A stretch of DNA of 64,000 nt, taken from the NCBI GenBank assembly GCA_025056895.1, contig JANWVJ010000002.1, forward strand, positions 1 through 64,000, in the 5' to 3' direction. The stretch's first letter is position 1, and each line of letters begins with the position of its first letter. A program made the position numbers and the translations under genes. Positions 1-9,732 of the stretch are shown here, in pieces. Under the pieces are notes generated by a model. It ran no database searches. It was given only the letters and a program-made list of their open reading frames with translations, and was not told where the DNA came from. This DNA is from Thermoflexales bacterium (GTDB lineage Bacteria > Chloroflexota > Anaerolineae > J036 > Brachytrichaceae).

Positions 1-176
1 CGTTCCCGCTCTTCCGGCGCCTTGTCGATCTGATCGTAGGCCATGAACTGCGCCCGCCCGCGCATCGCCAGCACTTTCGTGATCGCCGCCGTCAGCGTCG
101 TCTTCCCGTGATCCACGTGTCCCATCGTCCCCACGTTTACGTGCGGCTTCGTCCTGACGTACTTTTCCTTTGCCAT
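1..176 (-). CDS. tuf: Translation elongation factor Tu, N-terminal part (runs off the window)
   Basis: Reverse complement from 176 translates to [37 protein letters not shown]..., with the EF-Tu P-loop [10 protein letters not shown]. Confidence 0.97.
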   Translation of the reverse strand, partial: MAKEKYVRTKPHVNVGTMGHVDHGKTTLTAAITKVLAMRGRAQFMAYDQIDKAPEERE

Positions 177-275
177 GTGTTCTCCGTATTGCGTAATGCG
201 TAAATTCGTAAACTTGCTCAGCGTGACGCTGCGGCAGGGCCGCCTTTACAGATTACGCATCACGCTTTACGCAAA

Positions 276-347
276 GCCCACAACCGGGATCGAACCGGTG
301 ACCTCACCCTTACCAAGGGTGTGCTCTACCGACTGAGCTATGTGGGC
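276..347 (-). tRNA. tRNA-Thr (anticodon GGT)
   Basis: Reverse complement GCCCACATAGCTCAGTCGGTAGAGCACACCCTTGGTAAGGGTGAGGTCACCGGTTCGATCCCGGTTGTGGGC folds as a cloverleaf; anticodon loop TTGGTAA. Confidence 0.96.
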
Positions 348-365
348 GCATCCGGTGCGCTTAAG

Positions 366-448
366 TGGGCCGAGCAGGACTCGAACCTGCGAAGGCTTCT
401 GCCAGCGGATTTACAGTCCGCCCCCTTTGCCGCTCGGGACATCGACCC
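366..448 (-). tRNA. tRNA-Tyr (anticodon GTA), class II with long variable arm
   Basis: Reverse complement GGGTCGATGTCCCGAGCGGCAAAGGGGGCGGACTGTAAATCCGC...GGTTCGAGTCCTGCTCGGCCCA; anticodon loop CTGTAAA. Confidence 0.95.
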
Positions 449-553
449 TTATTGAATTCGGAACGCCAGCTGTCACACGCTGAACGATGCCCCGCATCTG
501 CCATACAATTTCGGGGCAGACCCTCAGGACTCAGCATTCAGCACTCGTGTTGT

Positions 554-626
554 AGCCGACGACGGGAGTTGAACCCGTAACCTATCGATTACAAATCGAT
601 TGCTCTGCCATTGAGCTACATCGGCA
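554..626 (-). tRNA. tRNA-Thr (anticodon TGT)
   Basis: Reverse complement TGCCGATGTAGCTCAATGGCAGAGCAATCGATTTGTAATCGATAGGTTACGGGTTCAACTCCCGTCGTCGGCT; anticodon loop TTTGTAA. Confidence 0.95.
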
Positions 627-1131
627 CATCGACACTGGTACGCGAACAGGCATTCTACCCGACAAAGCTAAGCGGCGTCAAGCTCTTGAAGCAGAAAAGC
701 AGAAATCAAGTAATCGCGTCGCTCACTTCAGAGTTCTGCCGCAGGAGACTTCCTCAAGCGTCTGAGCAGTTCCAACAAATCCTAGCCTAATTGTGTTTAT
801 TTTGACTTGCTTCCTTAGGATTGTAATACCTTCAGCCGGCTCAGGCCCAAGGTCAGCATCCGTGATGTCGATATGCCAAGATGTCAATACATCGCATAGT
901 CTTCACGCCGGTTGGGATCGTCGGTCGGCACATCGTGATCACCGCTGATACGCTGGGTGATAACACGGTACGCGATCGTGAACATCGACTTGTCAACGCT
1001 CAAGATAGCACGCTGACGGCCAAGCCTTATCCGAAGGAGATGAGCGGCTGAACCCATAGACATATGGCGCAGCGCTAACTTCGTCTATACTGGCTTTGCA
1101 TTCTGATGCCACGGAGGCAAGGGAGTGAGTC

Positions 1132-1650
1132 ATGGATTTCTTCGATGTGGTGCAGTCCCGGCGGTCGATCCGCTCCTTCCTGGACAAGCCGGTTGAGGCG
1201 GACAAGTTGCACCAACTCTTGGAGGCTGTTAACCGCGCGCCGTCGGCGGGCAATTTGCAAGCCTACGAGATCTTCGTGGCCTGCGATGCACAACGCCGTG
1301 CAGCGCTTGCACATGCTTCGTTGGGCCAGAGCTATGTGGCCAGCGCGCCCGTCGCGTTGGTGTTTTGTGCTCATCCACAACGATCTGCGACGCGCTATGG
1401 CGAACGAGGCGCACGGCTGTATGCCGTTCAGGACGCTACGATTGCATGCACATACGCCATGCTGGCAGCCACAGCGCTGGGCATGGCCAGCGTCTGGATC
1501 GGTGCATTCAGCGACCAGCAGGTCTGGCAGGCAATCGGCTCGCCAGAAGGCCTTGAACCGGTTGCTATCCTATCAGTAGGTTACGCGGCAGAGCAACGCG
1601 AGCCGTCCCGCCGTCGTCCACTTAATACCATTGTGCATTACCTGGACTGA
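1132..1650 (+). CDS. Nitroreductase family protein
   Basis: MDFFDVVQSRRSIRSFLDKPVEADKLHQLLEAVNRAPSAGNLQAYEIFV... typical nitroreductase N-terminus. Confidence 0.9.
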   Translation: MDFFDVVQSRRSIRSFLDKPVEADKLHQLLEAVNRAPSAGNLQAYEIFVACDAQRRAALAHASLGQSYVASAPVALVFCAHPQRSATRYGERGARLYAVQDATIACTYAMLAATALGMASVWIGAFSDQQVWQAIGSPEGLEPVAILSVGYAAEQREPSRRRPLNTIVHYLD

Positions 1651-1668
1651 GTCAGGCGAGCCATTCGT

Positions 1669-1971
1669 TTAAGCGTTTCTCGGTAAACGTTGACCACCTC
1701 GAAAGAGGAATCGGATGTGATTGCCAGCTACCAGAAGATATGCCAAAGGCACAAGCCCATCCAGCCAGTATGGGCCGCGCTCCCATCCTTCAGCTTCTCC
1801 GCCGATCCAGCCACTTTGAGCAACGTCGGGCCAAAACTCATCTAAGTGCCCGCTCAAACCATCGGCCTGAATCGATAATTGATTGAGCAGCCAACCGGCC
1901 GGCCGGATGCTGCCTAACGGAATTGGACTGAACGCCTGTGCAATCAACCGCGAGCAATGCGCGTCGCTCAT
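1669..1971 (-). pseudogene. Truncated N-terminal fragment resembling a GH127/DUF1680 (beta-L-arabinofuranosidase-like) protein
   Basis: PIPLGSIRPAGWLLNQLSIQADGLSGHLDEFWPDVAQSGWIGGEAEGWERGPYWLDGLVPLAYLL matches the family N-terminus, but the ORF stops after about 100 aa. Confidence 0.6.
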
Positions 1972-2047
1972 ACCCCTCTTCTCACTCTGTCTGCTTGTTT
2001 TCTCGTCACATTGTATTCACCCTCACTCTCAGAGTAGAATCCTATTG

Positions 2048-2701
2048 ATGCCCATGCAAGACAGTTTTCAGTCTTCCGTGCGCCGTCCGCGCCCGATTGA
2101 TCTGCGTGACCTGGCGCAATACGAATTGATTTGTGAGCTGGACATGCGCGAGCCGGGCGATTTCCTACGACGTTACATGTTCCGCTTCAACCTGGGCAGC
2201 CTGGCTTTCTTTCTGTTCGCTTTGGTCACGGTCGCTATGTTCATCGCCGAGTTGACCAACCCAGCCTACACCGGGGAATCGACTCTCACTCAGCTCGTGT
2301 TGGCGCTGATTGGCTCCGTAGTTGTTGTGCCGATTCATGAAGGCATTCATGCACTCACCTACAAAGCGATCGGCGCGCCGGCGGTCAAATTTATGGCCGA
2401 ATGGCGCAAAGGGTTGATCTACACGGTTGCTGACCGCTTTGTAGTAAACCAACGCGAATACGTGTGGCTGGCGATCATGCCTGTGCTGGTCATCAGCGCG
2501 GCGCTAGGGGGGCTGTATTTTGTTGCGCCCGAATACGATCTGTTTATTGCCGGCCTGCTGTGTTTTCACACCGTGTCTTGCGTTGGAGACATTGCTATTG
2601 TCAATTTCCTGTGGGAACACCGCGAGCGGGTCATTTTCAGCTACGACGATTGCAAGCTGCACAGAAGCTACTTCTACGCTCGGCGAGACACTTCATCTTA
2701 A
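2048..2701 (+). CDS. DUF3267-type membrane zincin-like protein
   Basis: Polytopic protein with HEGIH (HExxH) in VVVVPIHEGIHALTYKAIGAPAVKF; ATG at 2048 in the frame of the longer ORF. Confidence 0.75.
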   Translation: MPMQDSFQSSVRRPRPIDLRDLAQYELICELDMREPGDFLRRYMFRFNLGSLAFFLFALVTVAMFIAELTNPAYTGESTLTQLVLALIGSVVVVPIHEGIHALTYKAIGAPAVKFMAEWRKGLIYTVADRFVVNQREYVWLAIMPVLVISAALGGLYFVAPEYDLFIAGLLCFHTVSCVGDIAIVNFLWEHRERVIFSYDDCKLHRSYFYARRDTSS

Positions 2702-2748
2702 GGCAAAGCGCCGGCAAGCGGCAGTTTGAATCAGTGATAATCGCTGCC

Positions 2749-3909
2749 GTGATCATTGGCATCGACGCCAGTCGCGCATCAGGAACGACCCATACGGGCA
2801 CAGAGCGTTACTCACGCGAAGTCATTCGGGCGCTGATCCAAGCGGCTCCGCAGCACCGCTTCCGCCTATACTGCCGACCTACCAGCCTGCCCGATCAAGA
2901 CGCTTGGACAAGATTATTGAAAGCCGGCCGAGAAGTTGATCCGCGCATCATTCGTCGGCAGCGACTGTGGACTCATATTGGCCTAAGCGCAGAGATCATC
3001 CGTCAACCGCCAGATGCGCTGTTTATTCCGGCGCATGTGCTGCCGATTGTCTTCGGCGCACCGAGTTGGGTGAGTCGCACTCGCTCCGTAGTCACAGTGC
3101 ATGACATAGGTCATCGACGCTTTCCATCTACGCACACGTGGGGCCAACGGTTGTACTTGGATTGGAGCACTGTATTCGCAGGCCGGTATGCCTCTTTCAT
3201 CATCGCTGATTCTGAAGCGACGCGGCAAGATATTCACCGCTTTTATCGCGTTCCCCTTGAGCGGATTCGTGTGGCATATCCAGGCGCAATGCCGTTGCCG
3301 GCACTAAGTGAAGCGCAGCGCCGGGCAATTGTGGGCCGTTTTGGTCTGGATGCCGGTCATCCGTTTGCGTTGCACATTGGCACCATCCAACCGCGCAAAA
3401 ACTTGCGCCGGCTGACACGCGCCTGGCGACACGTGCTGGCCGATTGGCCCTCTGCTGAGCCGTTGCCGCTCTTGGTGCTGGCCGGCGCAGCAGGTTGGAA
3501 CAACGAGGCCACGCGTCTGCGGGCCGAAATTGCAGCCCAGGGGTTGAGTGAGAGGGTGCGTTGGATTGGTTACATCTCTGATGAGGACAAAGCAGGATTG
3601 CTCGGCGCAGCGCGAGCGCTTGTCTTTCCGTCGTTACATGAAGGGTTTGGCTTCCCAGTGCTCGAAGCACAGGCAGCGGGCGTGCCGGTCGTATGCAGCA
3701 AGACCAGCTCGCTACCTGAAGTTGCCGGTGATGGAGCACTGTTAATCGATCCGCTGGATGAGCGCGCTATCGCACAGGCAGTGTTGCGCATCTTGCGCGA
3801 CGAGAGCTTACGCACACGCCTTGTCGCAGCCGGCGAGCGCAATTCCAAGCGCTTTACGTGGCAAAATTGCGCCTGTGTGATCCTCAGCACGCTTGAAGGG
3901 CGCGCCTAG
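2749..3909 (+). CDS. Glycosyltransferase family 4 (mannosyltransferase-like)
   Basis: GTG start then IIGIDASRASGTTHTGTERYSREVIRAL; C-terminal ALVFPSLHEGFGFPVLEAQAAGVPVVCSKTSSLPEVAGDGALLIDP. Confidence 0.9.
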   Translation: MIIGIDASRASGTTHTGTERYSREVIRALIQAAPQHRFRLYCRPTSLPDQDAWTRLLKAGREVDPRIIRRQRLWTHIGLSAEIIRQPPDALFIPAHVLPIVFGAPSWVSRTRSVVTVHDIGHRRFPSTHTWGQRLYLDWSTVFAGRYASFIIADSEATRQDIHRFYRVPLERIRVAYPGAMPLPALSEAQRRAIVGRFGLDAGHPFALHIGTIQPRKNLRRLTRAWRHVLADWPSAEPLPLLVLAGAAGWNNEATRLRAEIAAQGLSERVRWIGYISDEDKAGLLGAARALVFPSLHEGFGFPVLEAQAAGVPVVCSKTSSLPEVAGDGALLIDPLDERAIAQAVLRILRDESLRTRLVAAGERNSKRFTWQNCACVILSTLEGRA

Positions 3910-3915
3910 AGACCG

Positions 3916-4770
3916 TTGATCCAAACACTTATGCCTCCCTCCTTCCGTGAGCCAGCCCACACAGTATGGCAGCACCACACAGACAAATCCGAGGTAGCCT
4001 CGTCCATCGACATCCTCGGCGTGCCCATCAGCGCCGTCAGCATGACAGAAGCCTGCGAACAGGTTGTGGCGCTGGTGCAGCATGGCGGCGTGCATCAGAT
4101 TGCCACTGTCAATCCTGAATTTATCATGGCTGCCCAGCGTGACCGCGCATTTGCCGACCTGTTGCGCAACACGACGCTCAATGTGCCGGATGGTGTTGGT
4201 GTGCTGTGGGCGGCAAGACGAATGGGCCGGTCGCTGCCTGAGCGCGTCGCCGGCGTCGATTTGATGGAACGTCTGTGCGCCCTCGGTTCACAACATCGCT
4301 GGCGGGCTTTCTTTCTGGGTGCACGCGAAGGTGTGGCCGAACGCGCCGCCGCGTTGTTGGCATTCAAGTACAACGGCTTGTTGATCAGCGGTGCCTATGC
4401 CGGCTCCCCTCGCGCTGAAGACGAGGCCGACATTGTCTCCCGCGTGCGCAAAGCACGACCGAATTTGCTCTTTGTGGCTTATGGCGCGCCAGCGCAAGAC
4501 AAGTGGCTGGCGCGCAACCTACCGTTGATCTATCCGACCGAACGCCCCTACGGAGAACTGCCCGGCTTAGTCGGCATGGGCGTTGGAGGCGCATTTGACT
4601 TTTTGGCCGGCGCCCAACAGCGCGCCCCGCGTTGGATACAAGATGCCGGCCTAGAATGGCTCTATCGTTTACTGCGCGAACCGCGACGCTGGCGCCGACA
4701 ATTGGCGCTCGCACATTTTGTCTGGCACGTGATGATGGAATCGACACGCTTGACGTGGCGCCGCAGATAA
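3916..4770 (+). CDS. WecG/TagA/CpsF family glycosyltransferase (GT26)
   Basis: TVNPEFIMAAQRDRAFADLLRNTTLNVPDGVGVLWAARRMG...ERVAGVDLMERLC; start may be the ATG at about 3931. Confidence 0.92.
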   Translation: MIQTLMPPSFREPAHTVWQHHTDKSEVASSIDILGVPISAVSMTEACEQVVALVQHGGVHQIATVNPEFIMAAQRDRAFADLLRNTTLNVPDGVGVLWAARRMGRSLPERVAGVDLMERLCALGSQHRWRAFFLGAREGVAERAAALLAFKYNGLLISGAYAGSPRAEDEADIVSRVRKARPNLLFVAYGAPAQDKWLARNLPLIYPTERPYGELPGLVGMGVGGAFDFLAGAQQRAPRWIQDAGLEWLYRLLREPRRWRRQLALAHFVWHVMMESTRLTWRRR

Positions 4771-4825
4771 CCAGCCGGCGGCTACGCTTACTGAAACCAC
4801 CGCGCTGGTTGAGGGGTACATTCCA

Positions 4826-4955
4826 AGGGGGAATTTCCCTGCGCGGGTTACCCGGCGACGGGAAGTCGCCGTCCGTCTGAGTCGAAAGCGGCACGGACGA
4901 TGTCCGCCTGTGCCGGCTTTGCAGGTGTTGCGCGCGGATTCTTTCGCCGCGCAAC
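4826..4955 (+). ncRNA. Candidate structured leader RNA / hairpin array upstream of the cNMP-binding membrane protein
   Basis: Consecutive hairpins: GGCGAC(4854-4859)/GTCGCC(4865-4870); AAAGC-GGCAC-GGAC/GTCC-GTGCC-GCTTT (about 4886-4920); GTTGCGCG(4927-4934)/CGCGCAAC(4948-4955); alternative pairing CGTCCGT(4870-4876)/ACGGACG(4893-4899). Confidence 0.4.
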
Positions 4956-5018
4956 GGCTCGTGCTGCCTCTAACAAAAAATGCACCCTGCTTGAGCAGCG
5001 GCTCAGAGTATAAGTAAA

Positions 5019-6857
5019 ATGGAGCATGATAATCACACTATGAACGGCGACCTCTACACCAGACCAAGCGCACCCGACAGCAGGGACTTGTTGTACGCCG
5101 AGCAGCCGGCGTTCCCTGCCAGGAACCGGTCAGCCGATCCGGCGCGTGATGTGCTCATGGCGCTGCGGAGCTTGCCGCTGTTCTCACGCTTAAGTGACGA
5201 CCAGTTCAAGCAGGTAGCCGCCCTATTGCATTCGGATGTTGCCAAACAGGGCCAACTTATCTATGAGATCGGCGGCCGTAACACCAACTTGTACATCTTG
5301 CGGCGCGGGCGAGTGGCCTTGCGCTGGACCGATCAGCAGGACATCGAACGCCGGCAGGTCGTTATGGCTGGTGGGGTATTCAACGAATTAGCCTTCCTCA
5401 CCGGCGTTCGGTGCCGCGATACCGCCGAGGCGCTTGAACCGAGCACCAAACTGTGGTACCTGCCGCGCAAAGATTTCCAGGAGCTGCTGAGCCGCCACCC
5501 CGAGATCAAGTCGCGCCTGGTCTATTCGCAAGAAGCTCTCGACGTGTTGGAAAAGCTAACGCGCATCGATTGGCTGCGCCCTGACGAGACGGTGATTGTG
5601 TTTGCGAAGCGGCACTGGTGGGTGTTTGCCCGCTTGGCCCTCATGACCACAGCAGCGGTGATCTTGTTGCTCGGATTGTTGGCATTCACAGCGGCCGCTC
5701 AAATACTAGGCCCGTTGTTGCTGCTGGCGATCGGGCTGATCGTCGCGCCGGCCGCCACGTTTTTGATCTGGTCCTTCATCGACTGGCAAAATGACTTCTT
5801 CGCTGTGACCGACCAGCGTGTGGTGCACCGCGAGCGTGTGCTGTTGATCCGCGACGATCAAGACGAAATCCCACTGAACCGCGTGCAAGATGTGATTGTG
5901 GTGCGCGAGGGGACGAACATCCTGCAAACGATAGTGTTCGTCTTTCTCGATATCGGCAATATCATCATCGAAGCACAGGGCGCCCAGTCGCGGATTGTGT
6001 TCGACGATATCGGCAAACCGGACGACATCAGCTACCAAATCTTTGTAGCCCGCGCCCGCGCCCTCAGCGCAACCCATCTGACCGAGCGGGCCAAAATCCG
6101 CGCTGAGCTGCGACGCGAGCTTGGTCTGGCGCCGCGCGAGCCGATCAAATCCATCGAGCGCAAATCGACCCGCCCCAAACTGTTGCGCGAGCGCCTCGCG
6201 CAAATCCAGACTGCCTTGCGCCGGCTGCGACAAACGCTTCTCCCCCGTATGCGTTTGGTCGAAGGCAACCAGGTCACCTATCGTAAGCACTGGCTGGTAT
6301 TGTTGCAACGCGCCGGCCTGCAATTCGTGTTGTGGCTGACATACACCATCGCTGTTGTCATTCTGTGGGCCACCCAACCCGACGTTCGAGCAGTGCTCAC
6401 GCAATTCGTGCCGGCCGTGATCGTAAGCATTGTTGGCGTGGGCCTGTTCGCTTGGTTTGTTTGGGAGTATGAGGACTGGCGCAACGATATTTACATCCTC
6501 ACCCCCGATCGCATCATCGACAGCAAACGTTCGCCGTTTGGATTGCGCGGGACACAGCGTCGCGACGCCGGCCTGGGCGCAGTGCAAAATGTGACCGCCG
6601 CCACGCGCGGGGTCATCGACCTGCTGTTTGACATGGGAGATGTGACGGTGCGCACCGGTGGGGCAGAAGGCGCGCTGGTGTTCGAGCGCGTATACAACCC
6701 ACGCCAGGTACAACGCGAAATCACCGTCCGGCTGGAGGCATACGCCGCCAGCCAGCGCGCCAGAGAAGCGGCCCAGCGCAATCGCGAACTGGCCGAATGG
6801 ATCGCCATCTACGACGACTTACGGGGCTTACACAAGCACGATTCATCCTCGCCATAG
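5019..6857 (+). CDS. Cyclic-nucleotide-binding domain protein with two membrane/bacterial PH-like modules
   Basis: N-terminal LPLFSRLSDDQFKQVAALLHSDVAKQGQLIYEIGGRNTNLYILRRGRVAL (cNMP fold); then two TM + bPH-like units starting KRHWWVFARLALM... and RKHWLVLLQRAGL... Confidence 0.8.
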   Translation: MEHDNHTMNGDLYTRPSAPDSRDLLYAEQPAFPARNRSADPARDVLMALRSLPLFSRLSDDQFKQVAALLHSDVAKQGQLIYEIGGRNTNLYILRRGRVALRWTDQQDIERRQVVMAGGVFNELAFLTGVRCRDTAEALEPSTKLWYLPRKDFQELLSRHPEIKSRLVYSQEALDVLEKLTRIDWLRPDETVIVFAKRHWWVFARLALMTTAAVILLLGLLAFTAAAQILGPLLLLAIGLIVAPAATFLIWSFIDWQNDFFAVTDQRVVHRERVLLIRDDQDEIPLNRVQDVIVVREGTNILQTIVFVFLDIGNIIIEAQGAQSRIVFDDIGKPDDISYQIFVARARALSATHLTERAKIRAELRRELGLAPREPIKSIERKSTRPKLLRERLAQIQTALRRLRQTLLPRMRLVEGNQVTYRKHWLVLLQRAGLQFVLWLTYTIAVVILWATQPDVRAVLTQFVPAVIVSIVGVGLFAWFVWEYEDWRNDIYILTPDRIIDSKRSPFGLRGTQRRDAGLGAVQNVTAATRGVIDLLFDMGDVTVRTGGAEGALVFERVYNPRQVQREITVRLEAYAASQRAREAAQRNRELAEWIAIYDDLRGLHKHDSSSP

Positions 6858-7007
6858 GGATTCCTGTAAAGTCTGCCTCAGATCATCATCCAGCCGGCGC
6901 GCGAGCTTTTCCGCACGCCGGTCGGTCTGCCGATCCAGAATGGCGTAAGATTGGTGTCCGGCGCGATACAACCGAAACCACCCATCGCGCCCCAGACGAG
7001 TGAGCAT
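6843..7007 (-). CDS. Candidate 54-aa small protein, head-to-head with the def start
   Basis: MLTRLGRDGWFRLYRAGHQSYAILDRQTDRRAEKLARRLDDDLRQTLQESLWRG; fills the gap between flanking + strand genes. Confidence 0.3.
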   Translation of the reverse strand: MLTRLGRDGWFRLYRAGHQSYAILDRQTDRRAEKLARRLDDDLRQTLQESLWRG

Positions 7008-7542
7008 GATCAGACAGATTCGCAAAATAGGTGATCCCGTTCTGCGGCGCAAGGCTAAAAAAGTAGAAAAGATCACCCAAGATACACACAGATTGATCGA
7101 CGACATGATCGAAACCATGCGCGCCCATCATGGCGTCGGCCTTGCTGCGCCCCAGGTCGGCTCGCCGGTGCGCGTTGTGGTGGCGGAAATTGAGGCCGAT
7201 GACAAGATACCGGGCAGCGGCATGACCTACGCGCTGATCAATCCAGAGATCGTGCATCACTCCGAAGAGACTTGGGAAAACCAAGAAGGTTGCCTGTCGA
7301 TTCCCGGCTGGCGAGGCGAAGTGGAGCGCCCCTATCGCATCACCGTCAAGGCACTGGGCCGCGACGGCAAGCGGATTCGCCTAGAGGTCGAAGGATGGGT
7401 TGCGCGCGTCTTGCAGCATGAAATCGATCACTTGGACGGCATTCTGTTTATCGATAAGCTGGTTGCGCCCGATCGGATATGGCGCGTTGAAGAAGGCAAA
7501 GAGGAAGAGACTGCCGAAGAGATGGCGCTTGCTACGCCCTAA
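7000..7542 (+). CDS. def: Peptide deformylase
   Basis: HHGVGLAAPQVG, EGCLSIPG and HEIDHLDG motifs. Confidence 0.97.
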   Translation: MSMIRQIRKIGDPVLRRKAKKVEKITQDTHRLIDDMIETMRAHHGVGLAAPQVGSPVRVVVAEIEADDKIPGSGMTYALINPEIVHHSEETWENQEGCLSIPGWRGEVERPYRITVKALGRDGKRIRLEVEGWVARVLQHEIDHLDGILFIDKLVAPDRIWRVEEGKEEETAEEMALATP

Positions 7543-7583
7543 TGGCGAGCAGCACACCGTGTTGCCCGTTGAGGTCGATCATT

Positions 7584-8588
7584 GTGAAAACAGACATTTA
7601 CACCACCCCGGCGGTGTTTGACCTGCTGGCGCACGAATGGAATCCACTACTCGAGCACTCGACGACCAATACCTTATTTCTGACCCGCGAATGGCAGAAG
7701 GTGTGGTGGCAAGGATTGGGCGAGGGTGAACTGCGCGTGCTGACCATGCGCGACGAGGCCGGTCATCTAATCGGCATTGCACCGCTCTTTTTTAGCAGCG
7801 GCGAGATCAGCGGCGCCGAAGTGGCTTTTGTCGGCTGCCGCGAAGTATCCGACTACCTGGACTTCATTTTCGCGCGCGGGAGCGAGCCGGCCTGTTTGCA
7901 GGCGCTGCTCGATTACCTGGCCGGCCCGGCTTGCCTGCCGTGGCGCGAGATCGGTTTGTGCAACATCCCAGAAACTTCCCCTACCTTGACGCTTTTGCCG
8001 CCGCTGGCGCAGGCGCTCGGCTGGCAAGTGGAGACCCGCTTCGAGGATGTGTGCCCAATCGTCCAATTGCCGGCCAGTTTCGAGGATTACTTGGCGCTGT
8101 TGGATGGCAAAGAGCGGCGGGAATTGGTGCGCAAACTGCGCCGCGCCGGCGAAGAGGTGCACCTGGTTTTCGCCCGTGAGGCCGTCACCCTCGACCGCGA
8201 CATGGATGACTTCATCCGCCTGATGAAAGCCTCCATGCCGAGCAAAGCGGCCTTCATGACGCCGCGCATGGAGCGCTTCTTCCGCCTTGCAGCCCGTGCC
8301 ATGTTCGACGCAGGCTGGTTGGAACTCTCTTTTCTGGAAGTGAACGGTGAGCGCGCAGCGACATATTTAAATTTTGTTTACGACAACGCCGTACTGGTGT
8401 ACAACTCCGGTCTCGATCCCTACAAATACGCTTATCTCAGCCCCGGCCAGGTTCTGCTGGGCCGGCTGATCGAAAAGGCAATCCACGATGGTCGGCGCGC
8501 CTTCGATTTCTTGCAGGGCAACGAGGAGTACAAATACCAGTTTGGCGGCAAAGACTTGAAGCTGTACACGATGTACATCTCGCGCTGA
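7584..8588 (+). CDS. BioF2/FemAB-like GNAT-fold acetyltransferase
   Basis: KTDIYTTPAVFDLLAHEWNPLLEHSTTNTLFLTREWQKVWWQ...KERRELVRKLRRAGEEV...YNSGLDPYKYAYLSPGQVLLGRLIEKAI. Confidence 0.8.
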   Translation: MKTDIYTTPAVFDLLAHEWNPLLEHSTTNTLFLTREWQKVWWQGLGEGELRVLTMRDEAGHLIGIAPLFFSSGEISGAEVAFVGCREVSDYLDFIFARGSEPACLQALLDYLAGPACLPWREIGLCNIPETSPTLTLLPPLAQALGWQVETRFEDVCPIVQLPASFEDYLALLDGKERRELVRKLRRAGEEVHLVFAREAVTLDRDMDDFIRLMKASMPSKAAFMTPRMERFFRLAARAMFDAGWLELSFLEVNGERAATYLNFVYDNAVLVYNSGLDPYKYAYLSPGQVLLGRLIEKAIHDGRRAFDFLQGNEEYKYQFGGKDLKLYTMYISR

Positions 8589-8655
8589 TCTGACGGCTCG
8601 GCCGATCTGCCGGGTTGATTTCCAAGATCAGTCGCGACCTGATGCACGAACACGT

Positions 8656-9723
<1,068 letters not shown>

Positions 9724-9732
9724 AACGACGAC

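Noticed and set aside
276-626. tRNA cluster upstream of tuf as a novelty
   Set aside because: Thr/Tyr/Thr tRNAs preceding tuf is a well-known bacterial arrangement
993-1579. Several overlapping ORFs on both strands around the nitroreductase
   Set aside because: The frame 1132-1650 alone carries family motifs; the others are shadow frames
5706-6713. 335-aa minus-strand ORF
   Set aside because: Antisense to the well-supported cNMP/PH protein; low-complexity, Gln/His/Asp-rich translation typical of shadow ORFs in GC-rich DNA
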